Shown here piece after piece: positions 1 to 6,528 of a DNA stretch of 13,287 bases. The DNA comes from DASUBN01 sp035465695 (GTDB lineage: Bacteria > Pseudomonadota > Gammaproteobacteria > Natronospirales > REEB76): positions 1 to 13,287 of the forward strand of contig DATIVR010000066.1 of NCBI GenBank assembly GCA_035465695.1, read 5' to 3'. Positions within the stretch are counted from its first letter, which is position 1. Each line of letters begins with the position of its first letter. The notes beneath the pieces were generated by a model. That model saw only the letters and a list, made by a program, of their open reading frames with translations, ran no database searches and had not been told where the DNA came from. Position numbers and translations under genes: made by a program.

Positions 1-997
1 ACTCGTCGGAGTTCTCCTGGCCCGAGCTGGCGGTCCAGCCGCCGGCCGGGAAGTAGTCCGACATGGTCTCGTGCCACTCATGGCCCAGGGTCATGGTCCA
101 GCCGTCCAGCGTACCGGGGCTGTTCACGAAACCCACGCCGCAGCTCGAACCCATGTCCATGTTATAGGGCTGGTTGCTGAAGGCGATGTCGCCGACGGAG
201 GAGGAGGCCGCACCGCCGGAGAGGCTGGTGTCGCCGTTCCAATCGTGCCACGCGCAGTAGCCCTGGGTGGGGCTCTGGTAGTTGTCCGGATCGTCGCCGT
301 GGGCCGACATGATCACGTAGTACGAATAGCGGTTGGAAGCCGGTGTGGTGTTACCGAAGTGCTGGGCGGCCTTGATGGCTTCCAGCGCCAGGGTGTGGCC
401 GTTGGCGTTGATCGGGGTGGTGGCGCTGGTGTCTTCCCACACGCCGGCCAGGATGCCGCCCGACATGTAAGGCACGAAGCTCGAGGCCGCCGTGCCGCTC
501 GGGCAGCTCGCGGAGCCGGAGCTGATGCCCTGGCACCACTGGGTCAGGTCGGCGGACCAGAGTTCGCCGCCGGTGCCGATGCCCTTGAACATCTCCTGGG
601 CAGCCACGGCCGCGCCATCCGGGTCACCGGAGAACGTGGCATAGCCGCTGGAGTTGGTGCCCTGGGTGCCCCAGCCGCTGCCGTAGAACACCAGGTAGAC
701 CTTCACGACGCCGTTGGCCACGCCGACGTTGCCCTGGTTGCTGCTGCTGGTGCCGCCGCCGTAGTAGAGCGTGTTGGCGCTGGTGGCGGTGGTCGCACGA
801 TTGGCGCGATGGGTCGCCTCCCATTCCTTCATCTTCTGGTGTTGTCCCACGGTCGGGATCACGCCATGACGGTAGGCATGGTGGTACTGGGGTGAATAAG
901 GGTTGAACTCAGTCTTGGTCGGAGCCGCCAGGGCGGAACTGATGCCCAGAGCGAGCACCGCGCCGGCCGCTGCGGCCTTCATCATTGAACTTTTCAT
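1..997 (-). CDS. Secreted peptidase-like protein with HExxE motif (partial, C-terminus off the left edge)
   Basis: The reading frame is open from an ATG at 997 to the window edge, giving 332 visible residues and no stop, so the C-terminus is missing. Residues 1-24 form a signal peptide: Lys at 2 and 7, a hydrophobic Ala/Leu core, then ALA before Ala25-Pro26. The mature protein is therefore exported. A Ser/Gly/Asn-rich stretch (about 68-95) leads into a segment with VKVYLVFYG near 98-106. Close to the edge is H306-E307-W-H-E310-T-M-S-D314, followed by GGW (319-321) and QENSDE (327-332). From memory this matches uncharacterised secreted bacterial proteins with an HExxE...TD...GGW...EN.D.CAW pattern, which suggests a metal site and possible protease activity. 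It is not a classical HExxH site, because the fifth position is Glu. No enzymatic role is proven. The Shine-Dalgarno is poor (GGGGGC, about 8 nt upstream) and follows a long leader. Confidence 0.8.
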   Translation of the reverse strand, partial: MKSSMMKAAAAGAVLALGISSALAAPTKTEFNPYSPQYHHAYRHGVIPTVGQHQKMKEWEATHRANRATTATSANTLYYGGGTSSSNQGNVGVANGVVKVYLVFYGSGWGTQGTNSSGYATFSGDPDGAAVAAQEMFKGIGTGGELWSADLTQWCQGISSGSASCPSGTAASSFVPYMSGGILAGVWEDTSATTPINANGHTLALEAIKAAQHFGNTTPASNRYSYYVIMSAHGDDPDNYQSPTQGYCAWHDWNGDTSLSGGAASSSVGDIAFSNQPYNMDMGSSCGVGFVNSPGTLDGWTMTLGHEWHETMSDYFPAGGWTASSGQENSDE

Positions 998-1037
998 GGG
1001 ATATAAGCCCCCGAGTTGGTGTGTATTGCCGGCGGCC

Positions 1038-1118
1038 TCCGGACCCCGTTTCCCGCGGGTTCCGGACGCACGTCGGCTGCTCTTGACCCCACCGGGGGTG
1101 TGCCCAAAACAGGCACAC
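1038..1118 (-). promoter_or_regulatory. Hairpin cluster in the leader of the secreted peptidase-like gene
   Basis: Three inverted repeats lie close together. The first has 7-bp perfect arms GTGTGCC/GGCACAC at 1098-1104 and 1112-1118 with a 7-nt loop. The second is ACCCC (1086-1090) with GGGGT (1095-1099) around a 4-nt loop. The third pairs TCCGGA at 1038-1043 with TCCGGA at 1061-1066, extended by CCC/GGG past one bulged base. The first two share bases 1098-1099, so they cannot both form fully. GACCCC also occurs three times (1042, 1085, 1121), giving further alternative partners for the same G run. None has a U-tract, so they are not ordinary terminators. I do not recognise a known riboswitch. 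Confidence 0.4.
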
Positions 1119-1248
1119 AGGACCCCTGCATGGCCTGCCTGGTGGGCGCAGACCGGTGACGAGCGGAGCCATGTAATAGCCATCGATCCCGTCCTTGGAT
1201 CTCCATGGCGGATGCCGGACTCCCTTCCTGGGAAAACGGCCACGCATG

Positions 1249-1254
1249 ACTATA
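1249..1254 (-). promoter_or_regulatory. Candidate -10 box for the secreted peptidase-like gene
   Basis: Read on the minus strand these bases are TATAGT, matching TATAAT at five of six positions. The bases 16-18 nt further upstream do not resemble TTGACA, so only half of a sigma-70 promoter is visible. If used, transcription would start near 1242 and the mRNA would carry about 245 nt of leader before the ATG at 997. Confidence 0.35.
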
Positions 1255-1430
1255 GACAAGTGACCTTGATTTCCCAGGGGTTTTTTACAGAATGGGTGAC
1301 GAATTGAATTCGGCGAAAATGGCGTTCCTTGCATAAATATGCGGAGCGCCGGAAAGCAGGAAGCTCGCTTGCAGGAGCTTCTTCCCGCTGTCGATATGCC
1401 GGCTTGTACGATGACGCAGGAAATCGAGAA

Positions 1431-1946
1431 ATGAGGGTACGCGTGGACGATGCTGCCAAACCCGGCCGCCTGGCCAAATTACGGGACAACAAGCTGACGC
1501 GGCACGTGCTCGAGCTGCTGAAGCAGGGCATCACGCCCCACAAGATCGCCTTGGCAGTGGTGCTGGGCGCACTCCTGGGCATGGCGCCGGTGCTTGGCAG
1601 CACCATCATCTCCTGCACGGTAGCGGCGCTGGCGCTGCGGCTGAACCTGGTGTTGATCCAGCTGGTCAACAACCTCGTCTATCCGCTGCAACTACTCCTG
1701 CTCATCCCCTTCGTGCAGGCGGGACAGCGTCTGTTCGGCCAACCGCCCATGCCGCTCTCCGCGGGCCAGATCGTGGACATGGTCCGTCACGATTTCTGGG
1801 GCAGCCTGCTCGGGCTCGCCGGCTATGTCTGGCACGGCACCGTGGCGTGGCTGCTGTTCTGTGCCCTGATCGGGCCGCTCAGTTACTGGTTGCTGCTGTT
1901 CCCGCTGAAGCGGGCCTTGCGCCGTCAGCCCGATCAATCTCAATAG
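1431..1946 (+). CDS. DUF2062 family inner-membrane protein
   Basis: This gene encodes 171 residues. The short basic N-terminal region (1-37) is followed by hydrophobic segments at about 38-67, 70-95 and 122-157, and the tail is basic (KRALRR). The stretch with ITPHKIALAVVLGALLGMAP (34-53), then LRLN (69-72) and NNLVYP (80-85), is the typical DUF2062 signature. The family is of unknown function. I chose ATG 1431 because AGGA lies at 1418-1421, 9 nt upstream, and the family usually begins just before this region. An in-frame TTG at 1329 would add 34 residues of atypical composition. The nearest minus-strand gene ends at 2161, so the two are convergent with a 214-bp gap. Confidence 0.85.
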   Translation: MRVRVDDAAKPGRLAKLRDNKLTRHVLELLKQGITPHKIALAVVLGALLGMAPVLGSTIISCTVAALALRLNLVLIQLVNNLVYPLQLLLLIPFVQAGQRLFGQPPMPLSAGQIVDMVRHDFWGSLLGLAGYVWHGTVAWLLFCALIGPLSYWLLLFPLKRALRRQPDQSQ

Positions 1947-1947
1947 C

Positions 1948-1965
1948 GGCGCTCGACGGAGCGTT
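1948..1965 (+). terminator. Weak hairpin after the DUF2062 gene
   Basis: CGCTC (1950-1954) and GAGCG (1959-1963) flank a GACG loop, with two possible G-T pairs outside. Only GTTGC follows, with no real U-tract, so termination here is uncertain. The remaining 1966-2160 bases hold no gene I can support. Confidence 0.25.
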
Positions 1966-2160
1966 GTTGCGCTTCGGACTCGCAGTCGGTCATGCACACC
2001 AAGAGCGCACTCCCTCCTCGCGAGAGGGCGAGGTTCTGTACTTCGCGTATCGATGCGAAATCCTTGGGTGGTAGAGTGCGGTCGAAAGCGGACCTCGACA
2101 TGAGCAGGTGCAGTAGCAGGCACGAGAGGAATCGCGTGGAGCTCTCCCTGATTGGACGGT

Positions 2161-3669
2161 TCAATCGATAGGTGGTCCGGGCGGCAGTCTGGTGAAATCG
2201 GCGTCGCTGGCCTCGCGGGTGAGGCGATACACGCCCTCGCGGACCAGCCGCTTCAGCACGATGTCCACGACTGCGGTCTGGTTGGGCTTGATGAGCGCCG
2301 CCAGATGTCTGGCGTCGGCTTTGAGGATCGCCGGCAGGTAATGCACGAAGCCATCCTGGGGGAAGGGGACGATCCGTAATCCCAGGCTCGGTGCCGCCGG
2401 CAGCGGCGGGCGCAGCTGCTTGCCCTGATGCGTCACCGCCGCCGCCCCCAGCAGGCGGGCGGCATTCACGTAGTAGGTCACGCAACCGGGATCCAGATGG
2501 TTGCGCTGCCGGTCTATGAAGAACCCCGGCGGCAGATGGTTGGGATTGTCCTCGGGGCCCGCTGTCAGGATCACGTCGAAGTCCTTGAGTGGGTTGCCCT
2601 GGTCATCGCGCACCCGGAACACCAGCATGGCGCAGGGATCATGGATGGCCTGCGTCGCGTAAGGCGAGATGCGGCTGCGGTCCTCGACCTGCTCGCGCTC
2701 CTGGGTCTCAGCCGTGAGAGCAGCGAAGCGGTCGAAGATCCTGGCGTAACCCGCTTGATCCCTGACCGCCAGCGCCTCGAGGATGGCCTCCACCGTGGCG
2801 TGGGGGCGGTCATCCGGCGTGATGCTGCGCATGATGCCCATGCGCACGTCCGAGTGACAGGTGTTGGGCAGCACTGCCAGGGGCACCGCCGGCGATAGCC
2901 GCGGTTTGCCGGCCTGCAGGAGCGGCGCGCCGTAGCCGAGCTTGGCCTTCTTGTCCGGCACGGGCGCCTGCTGTTCGACCCGCAGGTAGGTGAAGTTCAG
3001 GTTGGCGGAGGCGACGCGTACCGCGCCATCCGAACCGGTCTCGCCGCTGTAGCTGTTCACGAAGTCATAGAGGTAGGGATCGTGGGCCTGGCCGGTGAGC
3101 ACGAACGGGAACACGCCTTTAGGTCCGATCAATCCGCCGCCCTGATCCAGCCAGTCGCGGTTAAGCGCGATGCTGGGATCGCTGCCGAGCTCCAGCCAGT
3201 CCAGCACACCGGTGCCCACGTCGACGCCCTCGAACCAGGCGCTGCGCAGGCGCGAGAGCTTGGCGAGGCCGAGCTGCACCAGCGCGGAACCGAAGTTGGC
3301 CGGGGCGAGCATCACGAGGTGGCTCATGGACGTCTCGTGGATGCCCTTGTCCAGGTATTGCTGCTGCAACCAGGCACGTATCACCGGACCGCCGGTGGAA
3401 TGAGTGATGCACGCGAAGCGACGCCCCGCTTCCAGCGCGTCGCCGAGTTCGTGTTCCAGTGCCGCCTGGAAGGCGCGCACGATATCCGGCAACGTGACCT
3501 CGTTGTGGAAGCTCGTGTACTCCGAGAGCCAGATCTGGCGCACATCCAGCTCGAGCTCGGGATGACGTTTGGCCTCCCGCTTCAGCCGTTCCGGCAGGCC
3601 ACCGTAGGTGGAGGGGTCGCGCACGCTCCAGCCGTGCACCAGGAGGACGAGGCGTTGCTGACGGGCCAT
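2161..3669 (-). CDS. Alpha/beta hydrolase, lipase/esterase-like, with C-terminal extension
   Basis: The product has 502 residues. The N-terminal half is an alpha/beta hydrolase: LLVHGW (9-14) is the first strand and oxyanion loop. The nucleophile elbow is T89-H-S91-T-G93, a variant of GxSxG with Thr in place of the first Gly. D214 in the GSDG segment (212-215) and H272 in NTCHSD (269-274) are the likely remaining triad members. This layout fits lipases and esterases of the PGAP1/triacylglycerol-lipase type, but the substrate is unknown. Residues from about 340 form an extra domain that I cannot name, probably beta-rich. There is no signal peptide, so it is cytoplasmic or exported by a non-Sec route. 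AGGA lies 13 nt before the ATG. The gene is divergent from lemA and shares a short promoter region with it. Confidence 0.8.
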   Translation of the reverse strand: MARQQRLVLLVHGWSVRDPSTYGGLPERLKREAKRHPELELDVRQIWLSEYTSFHNEVTLPDIVRAFQAALEHELGDALEAGRRFACITHSTGGPVIRAWLQQQYLDKGIHETSMSHLVMLAPANFGSALVQLGLAKLSRLRSAWFEGVDVGTGVLDWLELGSDPSIALNRDWLDQGGGLIGPKGVFPFVLTGQAHDPYLYDFVNSYSGETGSDGAVRVASANLNFTYLRVEQQAPVPDKKAKLGYGAPLLQAGKPRLSPAVPLAVLPNTCHSDVRMGIMRSITPDDRPHATVEAILEALAVRDQAGYARIFDRFAALTAETQEREQVEDRSRISPYATQAIHDPCAMLVFRVRDDQGNPLKDFDVILTAGPEDNPNHLPPGFFIDRQRNHLDPGCVTYYVNAARLLGAAAVTHQGKQLRPPLPAAPSLGLRIVPFPQDGFVHYLPAILKADARHLAALIKPNQTAVVDIVLKRLVREGVYRLTREASDADFTRLPPGPPID

Positions 3670-3696
3670 GGACGAAGGGATTTCCTTGGAAGACGC

Positions 3697-3724
3697 TTGA
3701 AAGACCGGGCCGCAGACATATTAA
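3697..3724 (+). promoter_or_regulatory. Candidate sigma-70 promoter of the lemA-TPM operon
   Basis: TTGAAA (3697-3702, five of six matches to TTGACA) and TATTAA (3719-3724, four of six to TATAAT) are separated by 16 nt. Transcription would start near 3731, leaving about 77 nt before the lemA start. That leader contains a small hairpin, CCCAC/GTGGG, near 3743-3755. The promoter sits inside the divergent gap to the hydrolase gene. Confidence 0.4.
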
Positions 3725-3807
3725 GACATGGCAGGCGCGCCGTCCCACGGGGTGGGCGGGTTATCATGAAACGCCTGCGCCTCTCTTACATATATGGGGA
3801 ATCCGCC

Positions 3808-4413
3808 ATGGCCAGACTGCGTATGCTCTCCCGCATCATCCTGTCGACCGCCCTGCTCGGTGCGGTGCTCGGCCTGTCCGGCTGCGGCATCAACACCATC
3901 CCGCGACTGGACCAGCAGGTGAAGGCCAATTGGGCCCAGGTGCAGAACGAATATCAGCGCCGCGCCGATCTGGTGCCGAACCTGGTGGCGACCGTGAAGG
4001 GTTATGCCACCCATGAAGACAAGGTGCTGGACGAGGTGACCCAGGCCCGCGCCAAGGTCGGCCAGATGCAGATCCCCCAGGACATCCTCACCAACCCACA
4101 GGCTTTCAAGGCTTTCGAGCAGAACCAAGGCGCGCTCACCACGGCCTTGCAGCATCTCATGGTGGTGACCGAGAACTACCCGAATCTCAAGGCCAACGAG
4201 AACTTCCTGTCGCTGCAGTCGCAGTTGGAGGGCACCGAGAACCGCATCGCCGTGGCACGCCGGGACTACATCCTGGCGGTGCAGCAATACAACACCGAGC
4301 TCACCACCATCCCGGGCCGCTGGTATCGCTCCATGTTCTACAGCGACAAACAGGTGATGCAGAACTTCACGGCTTCGGAGAGCTCTCAGGAAGCCCCGAA
4401 AGTCCAGTTCTGA
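3808..4413 (+). CDS. lemA: LemA family lipoprotein
   Basis: The product has 201 residues. Residues 1-25 are a lipoprotein signal peptide with lipobox L23-S-G-C26, so the mature protein should be lipid-anchored and periplasm-facing. The LemA core follows. It includes the stretch with YQRRADLVPNLVATVKGYA (about residues 49-67), then YPNLKANENFLSLQSQLEGT and RRDYILAVQQYN, and ends at the characteristic IPGRW. The fold is a long helical bundle; the molecular role is not established. ATG 3808 is chosen because GGGGA lies 7 nt upstream and it gives a normal signal length. An ATG at 3766 would place 40 residues before the Cys, and one at 3823 is also possible. The gene is first in an operon with two TPM-domain genes, 7 nt before the next ATG. 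Confidence 0.93.
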   Translation: MARLRMLSRIILSTALLGAVLGLSGCGINTIPRLDQQVKANWAQVQNEYQRRADLVPNLVATVKGYATHEDKVLDEVTQARAKVGQMQIPQDILTNPQAFKAFEQNQGALTTALQHLMVVTENYPNLKANENFLSLQSQLEGTENRIAVARRDYILAVQQYNTELTTIPGRWYRSMFYSDKQVMQNFTASESSQEAPKVQF

Positions 4414-4420
4414 CCGCGTC

Positions 4421-5191
4421 ATGAGCCGCCCGCTCCGCATCCTCGGCGCCGTGCTGTTCAGCGCGGCGCTGTGCTTCCTGGCGCCGTCCGTACAGGCCGA
4501 TGACACCTCGGTGCCGCCCTTCCCGGAGCTGAGCGGACCGGTGGTGGATCAGGCCAACATCATCCCGCCGGATATCCGCGCCAGCATCGAGCAGAAGCTC
4601 AGGGCCTACGACGAATCCAGCGGCAACCAGCTGGTGGTGGTGACCGTGCCGACGCTCGGCGGTTATCCCATCGAATATTGGGGCTACCAGCTGGGTCGCC
4701 AGTGGGGCATAGGCCAGAAGGGCAAGAATACCGGCGTGCTGTTGATCGTCGATTCCACCGAACACAAACTACGCATCGAGGTGGGCTACGGCCTGGAGGG
4801 CACGCTCACCGACGCCCTGTCGGACGACATCATCCGCAACAGCATCGTGCCGAAGTTCAAGCAAGGCGATTACGGCGGCGGCATCAGCGACGGCGTGGAT
4901 CGTATCCTGGCAGTGCTGGGAGGACAGGCCCAGGAGATCCGGCAACAACGGCACAAGGACAACTATTCCACACTGTTACTGGTCATCTTCCTCGCCTTCA
5001 TCCTGCTCCGGGTGGTCATGGCCGGCATGCGGCCTGGCCGTACCGGCAGCGGCTGGTGGTGGCTATGGCTGTTGGCGAACATGGGTAGCAGCAGGCGCGG
5101 CGGCTGGGGCGGTGGCGGTTTCGGTGGGGGCGGGGGGTTCTCCGGCGGCGGCGGTTCGTTCGGGGGCGGTGGCGCCTCGGGGAGCTGGTGA
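4421..5191 (+). CDS. TPM-domain protein with membrane anchor and glycine-rich tail (YgcG-like)
   Basis: The product has 256 residues. A Sec signal peptide ends at VQA (24-26). The TPM domain spans about 37-170: VVDQANIIP (41-49), the LVVVTVPTLGG strand (71-81), WGIGQKGKNTGVLLIVD (95-111), IEVGYGLEG (119-127) and the helix to 166. A transmembrane helix at about 183-204 is followed by a Trp-rich patch (212-216). A nearly pure Gly/Phe/Ser tail (227-256) ends in GASGSW. TPM domains are also called repair-of-photosystem or phosphatase-like folds; their bacterial role is unclear. The TPM domain should lie in the periplasm and the tail in the cytoplasm. The partnership with LemA is widespread. The stop overlaps the next gene's start. 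Confidence 0.92.
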   Translation: MSRPLRILGAVLFSAALCFLAPSVQADDTSVPPFPELSGPVVDQANIIPPDIRASIEQKLRAYDESSGNQLVVVTVPTLGGYPIEYWGYQLGRQWGIGQKGKNTGVLLIVDSTEHKLRIEVGYGLEGTLTDALSDDIIRNSIVPKFKQGDYGGGISDGVDRILAVLGGQAQEIRQQRHKDNYSTLLLVIFLAFILLRVVMAGMRPGRTGSGWWWLWLLANMGSSRRGGWGGGGFGGGGGFSGGGGSFGGGGASGSW

Positions 5192-5808
5192 TGCACAAAT
5201 TCACGGACGCAGAACGCGCTGAGATCACCCAAGCCATCCAGGCGGCGGAGAAACGCACCAGCGGCGAGTTCGTTGCAGTGGTGGCCCGAGGCAGCGATAC
5301 CTATCGCAGTACGGCACTGCTGTGGGCCGCAGGACTGGCCTTCATCCTGCCTGCGCCTTTGCTGCTGTTCAGCCACTTGCGCTACCTCGGCATCTACCAG
5401 TTGCAGGTGGCGGTGTTCATCGTGCTGATCCTGGCGTTCGAGTTCTTGCCGGGGCTGCACATGGCATTGGTGCCGAAGTCCCTGCGCCATGCCCGGACGA
5501 GCCGGCTGGCGCATGCCCAGTTCTACGAGCAGGGCGTACAACTGACCCGCGAGCATTCCGGCGTCTTGTTGTTCGTCTCCTTGGCAGAACGCTACGTCGA
5601 GATCGTGGCGGACAAGGGTATCCACGAGAAGATCGGCGAGCAGCGCTGGCGGGCGATCGTGGACGCTTTCACCACCAAGGTGGGTGCGGGCGACGTGACC
5701 GGCGGTTTCGTCTCCGCCATCACCGCCTGCGGCGAGGCCATGGCGGAACACTATCCGGCGAAGCCGGACGACATCGACGAGCTGTCGGACGGGCTGATAG
5801 AGATCTAG
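5191..5808 (+). CDS. Second TPM-domain membrane protein
   Basis: The product has 205 residues and no signal peptide. FTDAERAEITQAIQAAEKRTSGEFVAVV (4-31) is the start of a TPM domain. Two transmembrane helices (about 41-60 and 68-88) then interrupt it. The rest of the domain resumes with FYEQGVQLTREHSGVLLFVS (111-130), VEIVADKGIHEKIG (136-149) and W153. The tail is acidic. The TPM halves before and after the helical hairpin should both be cytoplasmic, opposite to the exported partner encoded upstream. ATG 5191 shares its A with the upstream TGA (5189-5191), which indicates translational coupling; a GTG at 5188 is an alternative. GGGGAGC just upstream serves as ribosome site. Confidence 0.88.
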   Translation: MHKFTDAERAEITQAIQAAEKRTSGEFVAVVARGSDTYRSTALLWAAGLAFILPAPLLLFSHLRYLGIYQLQVAVFIVLILAFEFLPGLHMALVPKSLRHARTSRLAHAQFYEQGVQLTREHSGVLLFVSLAERYVEIVADKGIHEKIGEQRWRAIVDAFTTKVGAGDVTGGFVSAITACGEAMAEHYPAKPDDIDELSDGLIEI

Positions 5809-5854
5809 CGGCTAGCTGGATCTGCGCTAAGGATTCTTCAGACGTGATGGAGAA

Positions 5855-6415
5855 TCAAATCGAATCGCCGATGTTGCCGGTACGGTTAGTGGTGTCCTGC
5901 TCGATGTCGCGCATGAAGTTCTGCACGAAGTTGCGCATGGATACCGGCGCGAAATCCAGCGCGGTCTGGCCGCCGGCGGACCGCATCTCTGGGTTGGCGC
6001 CCGCGGCCAACAGCATGGCCGCGAGATCGCGATTTGTCGGGTTCCAGGAATGGGTGACCTGCATCAGCGCGGTGCGATTGGTGCCATCGATGGTCAGGTT
6101 GGGATCCCAGCCGGCATCCAGCAGGTTCTTCACCCGCCGCACACCGGCTTCGCTCCGATCCGTGACCAGTTCGTAGAGGAAGTTCTCCTTCGGACCAAAC
6201 GGCTTCCATAGGGGTAGAGCGCGGCGCATGGCTACCTGGGTCGCCGCTGCCACATCCAGGATGGCGAGCACACAGGCCTGCGCGTGAGGTCCGGCCAGCA
6301 GGATATCCAACTCCACCTTGGACGCTTCACTGTCCTTGAGACAGGCGTCCAAGGCGCGCTGAGTCACCTTGTGCATGTTGCGGGCGCGCAGGCGCTCGAT
6401 CTCGGCGTCGTCCAT
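5855..6415 (-). CDS. Ankyrin-repeat domain protein
   Basis: The product has 186 residues and no signal peptide, so it is probably cytoplasmic. Residues 1-80 are a helical region I cannot assign. Ankyrin-type repeats follow: one around 88-108 (VKNLLDAGWDPNLT), one from 112 to about 143 (NRTALMQ ... DLAAMLLAAGANPEM), and the start of a third at GGQTALDFA (148-156). These act as protein-binding scaffolds; the partner is unknown. The ATG at 6415 has a strong GGGGTGGGA just upstream and a TATAAT box 24 nt before it, so it is likely transcribed alone. It converges with the TPM operon across a 46-bp gap with no evident terminator. Confidence 0.8.
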   Translation of the reverse strand: MDDAEIERLRARNMHKVTQRALDACLKDSEASKVELDILLAGPHAQACVLAILDVAAATQVAMRRALPLWKPFGPKENFLYELVTDRSEAGVRRVKNLLDAGWDPNLTIDGTNRTALMQVTHSWNPTNRDLAAMLLAAGANPEMRSAGGQTALDFAPVSMRNFVQNFMRDIEQDTTNRTGNIGDSI

Positions 6416-6439
6416 GTCCCACCCCTGAAAACGGCGTCC

Positions 6440-6445
6440 ATTATA
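6440..6445 (-). promoter_or_regulatory. -10 box for the ankyrin-repeat gene
   Basis: Read on the minus strand this is a perfect TATAAT, rare in such GC-rich DNA. It is placed to start transcription near 6433 with an 18-nt leader holding the ribosome site. The -35 region (ATAGCG at 17 nt spacing) is poor, so an activator may help. Confidence 0.5.
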
Positions 6446-6482
6446 GCCGCGTTATGTCTAATCGCTATCGATCTCGCGTGAG

Positions 6483-6510
6483 TCCATCGTGATGTTTAGT
6501 GTGCGATGGA
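6483..6510. repeat. Inverted repeat between the ankyrin and prolyl oligopeptidase genes
   Basis: TCCATCG (6483-6489) and CGATGGA (6504-6510) are perfect 7-bp arms around 14 nt. The repeat lies 19 nt after the prolyl oligopeptidase stop and about 70 nt upstream of the ankyrin start point. It could be a weak transcript end for the former or a regulator site for the latter. There is no U-tract. Confidence 0.3.
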
Positions 6511-6528
6511 AGTCACCAGGCGCGGTCG

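Larger units (their letters stand above)
998..1430. promoter_or_regulatory. Divergent intergenic region with long hairpin-rich leader
   Basis: This 433-base stretch separates the minus-strand secreted protein (start 997) from the plus-strand DUF2062 gene (preferred start 1431). I see no credible gene in it; the open frames on both strands lack a good ribosome site or recognisable protein. It holds the minus-strand promoter candidate at 1249-1254 and three hairpins near 1038-1118. It also holds a palindrome, GCATAAATATGC, at 1331-1342. A possible plus-strand promoter is TTGATT (1266-1271), a 16-nt spacer, then CAGAAT (1288-1293); each box matches the consensus at four of six positions, so this is weak. 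Confidence 0.5.

Noticed and set aside
71..895. 274-codon plus-strand frame opposite the secreted peptidase-like gene
   Set aside because: The minus strand has a signal peptide and conserved motifs in frame over the same bases; the plus-strand product is low-complexity Ala/Gly/Val/His.
998..1240. A c-di-GMP (GEMM) or other known riboswitch in the leader
   Set aside because: I looked for the conserved GEMM core and for glycine and cobalamin signatures and did not find them; only generic hairpins are present.
1940..2101. Minus-strand 53-codon frame from ATG 2101, beginning MSRSAFDRTL and containing a CMTDC segment
   Set aside because: It has no visible ribosome site, weaker third-position G/C than neighbouring genes, and overlaps the end of the DUF2062 gene. 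It could be a real small protein, but nothing positive supports it.
2161..3669. Type VI secretion lipase effector with its immunity gene
   Set aside because: No VgrG, PAAR, adaptor or small lipoprotein/immunity gene is next to it; both neighbours are unrelated.
3082..3807. Apparent long N-terminal extension of LemA
   Set aside because: The frame upstream of 3808 is antisense to the hydrolase gene and crosses the promoter; the lipoprotein signal fixes the start near 3808.
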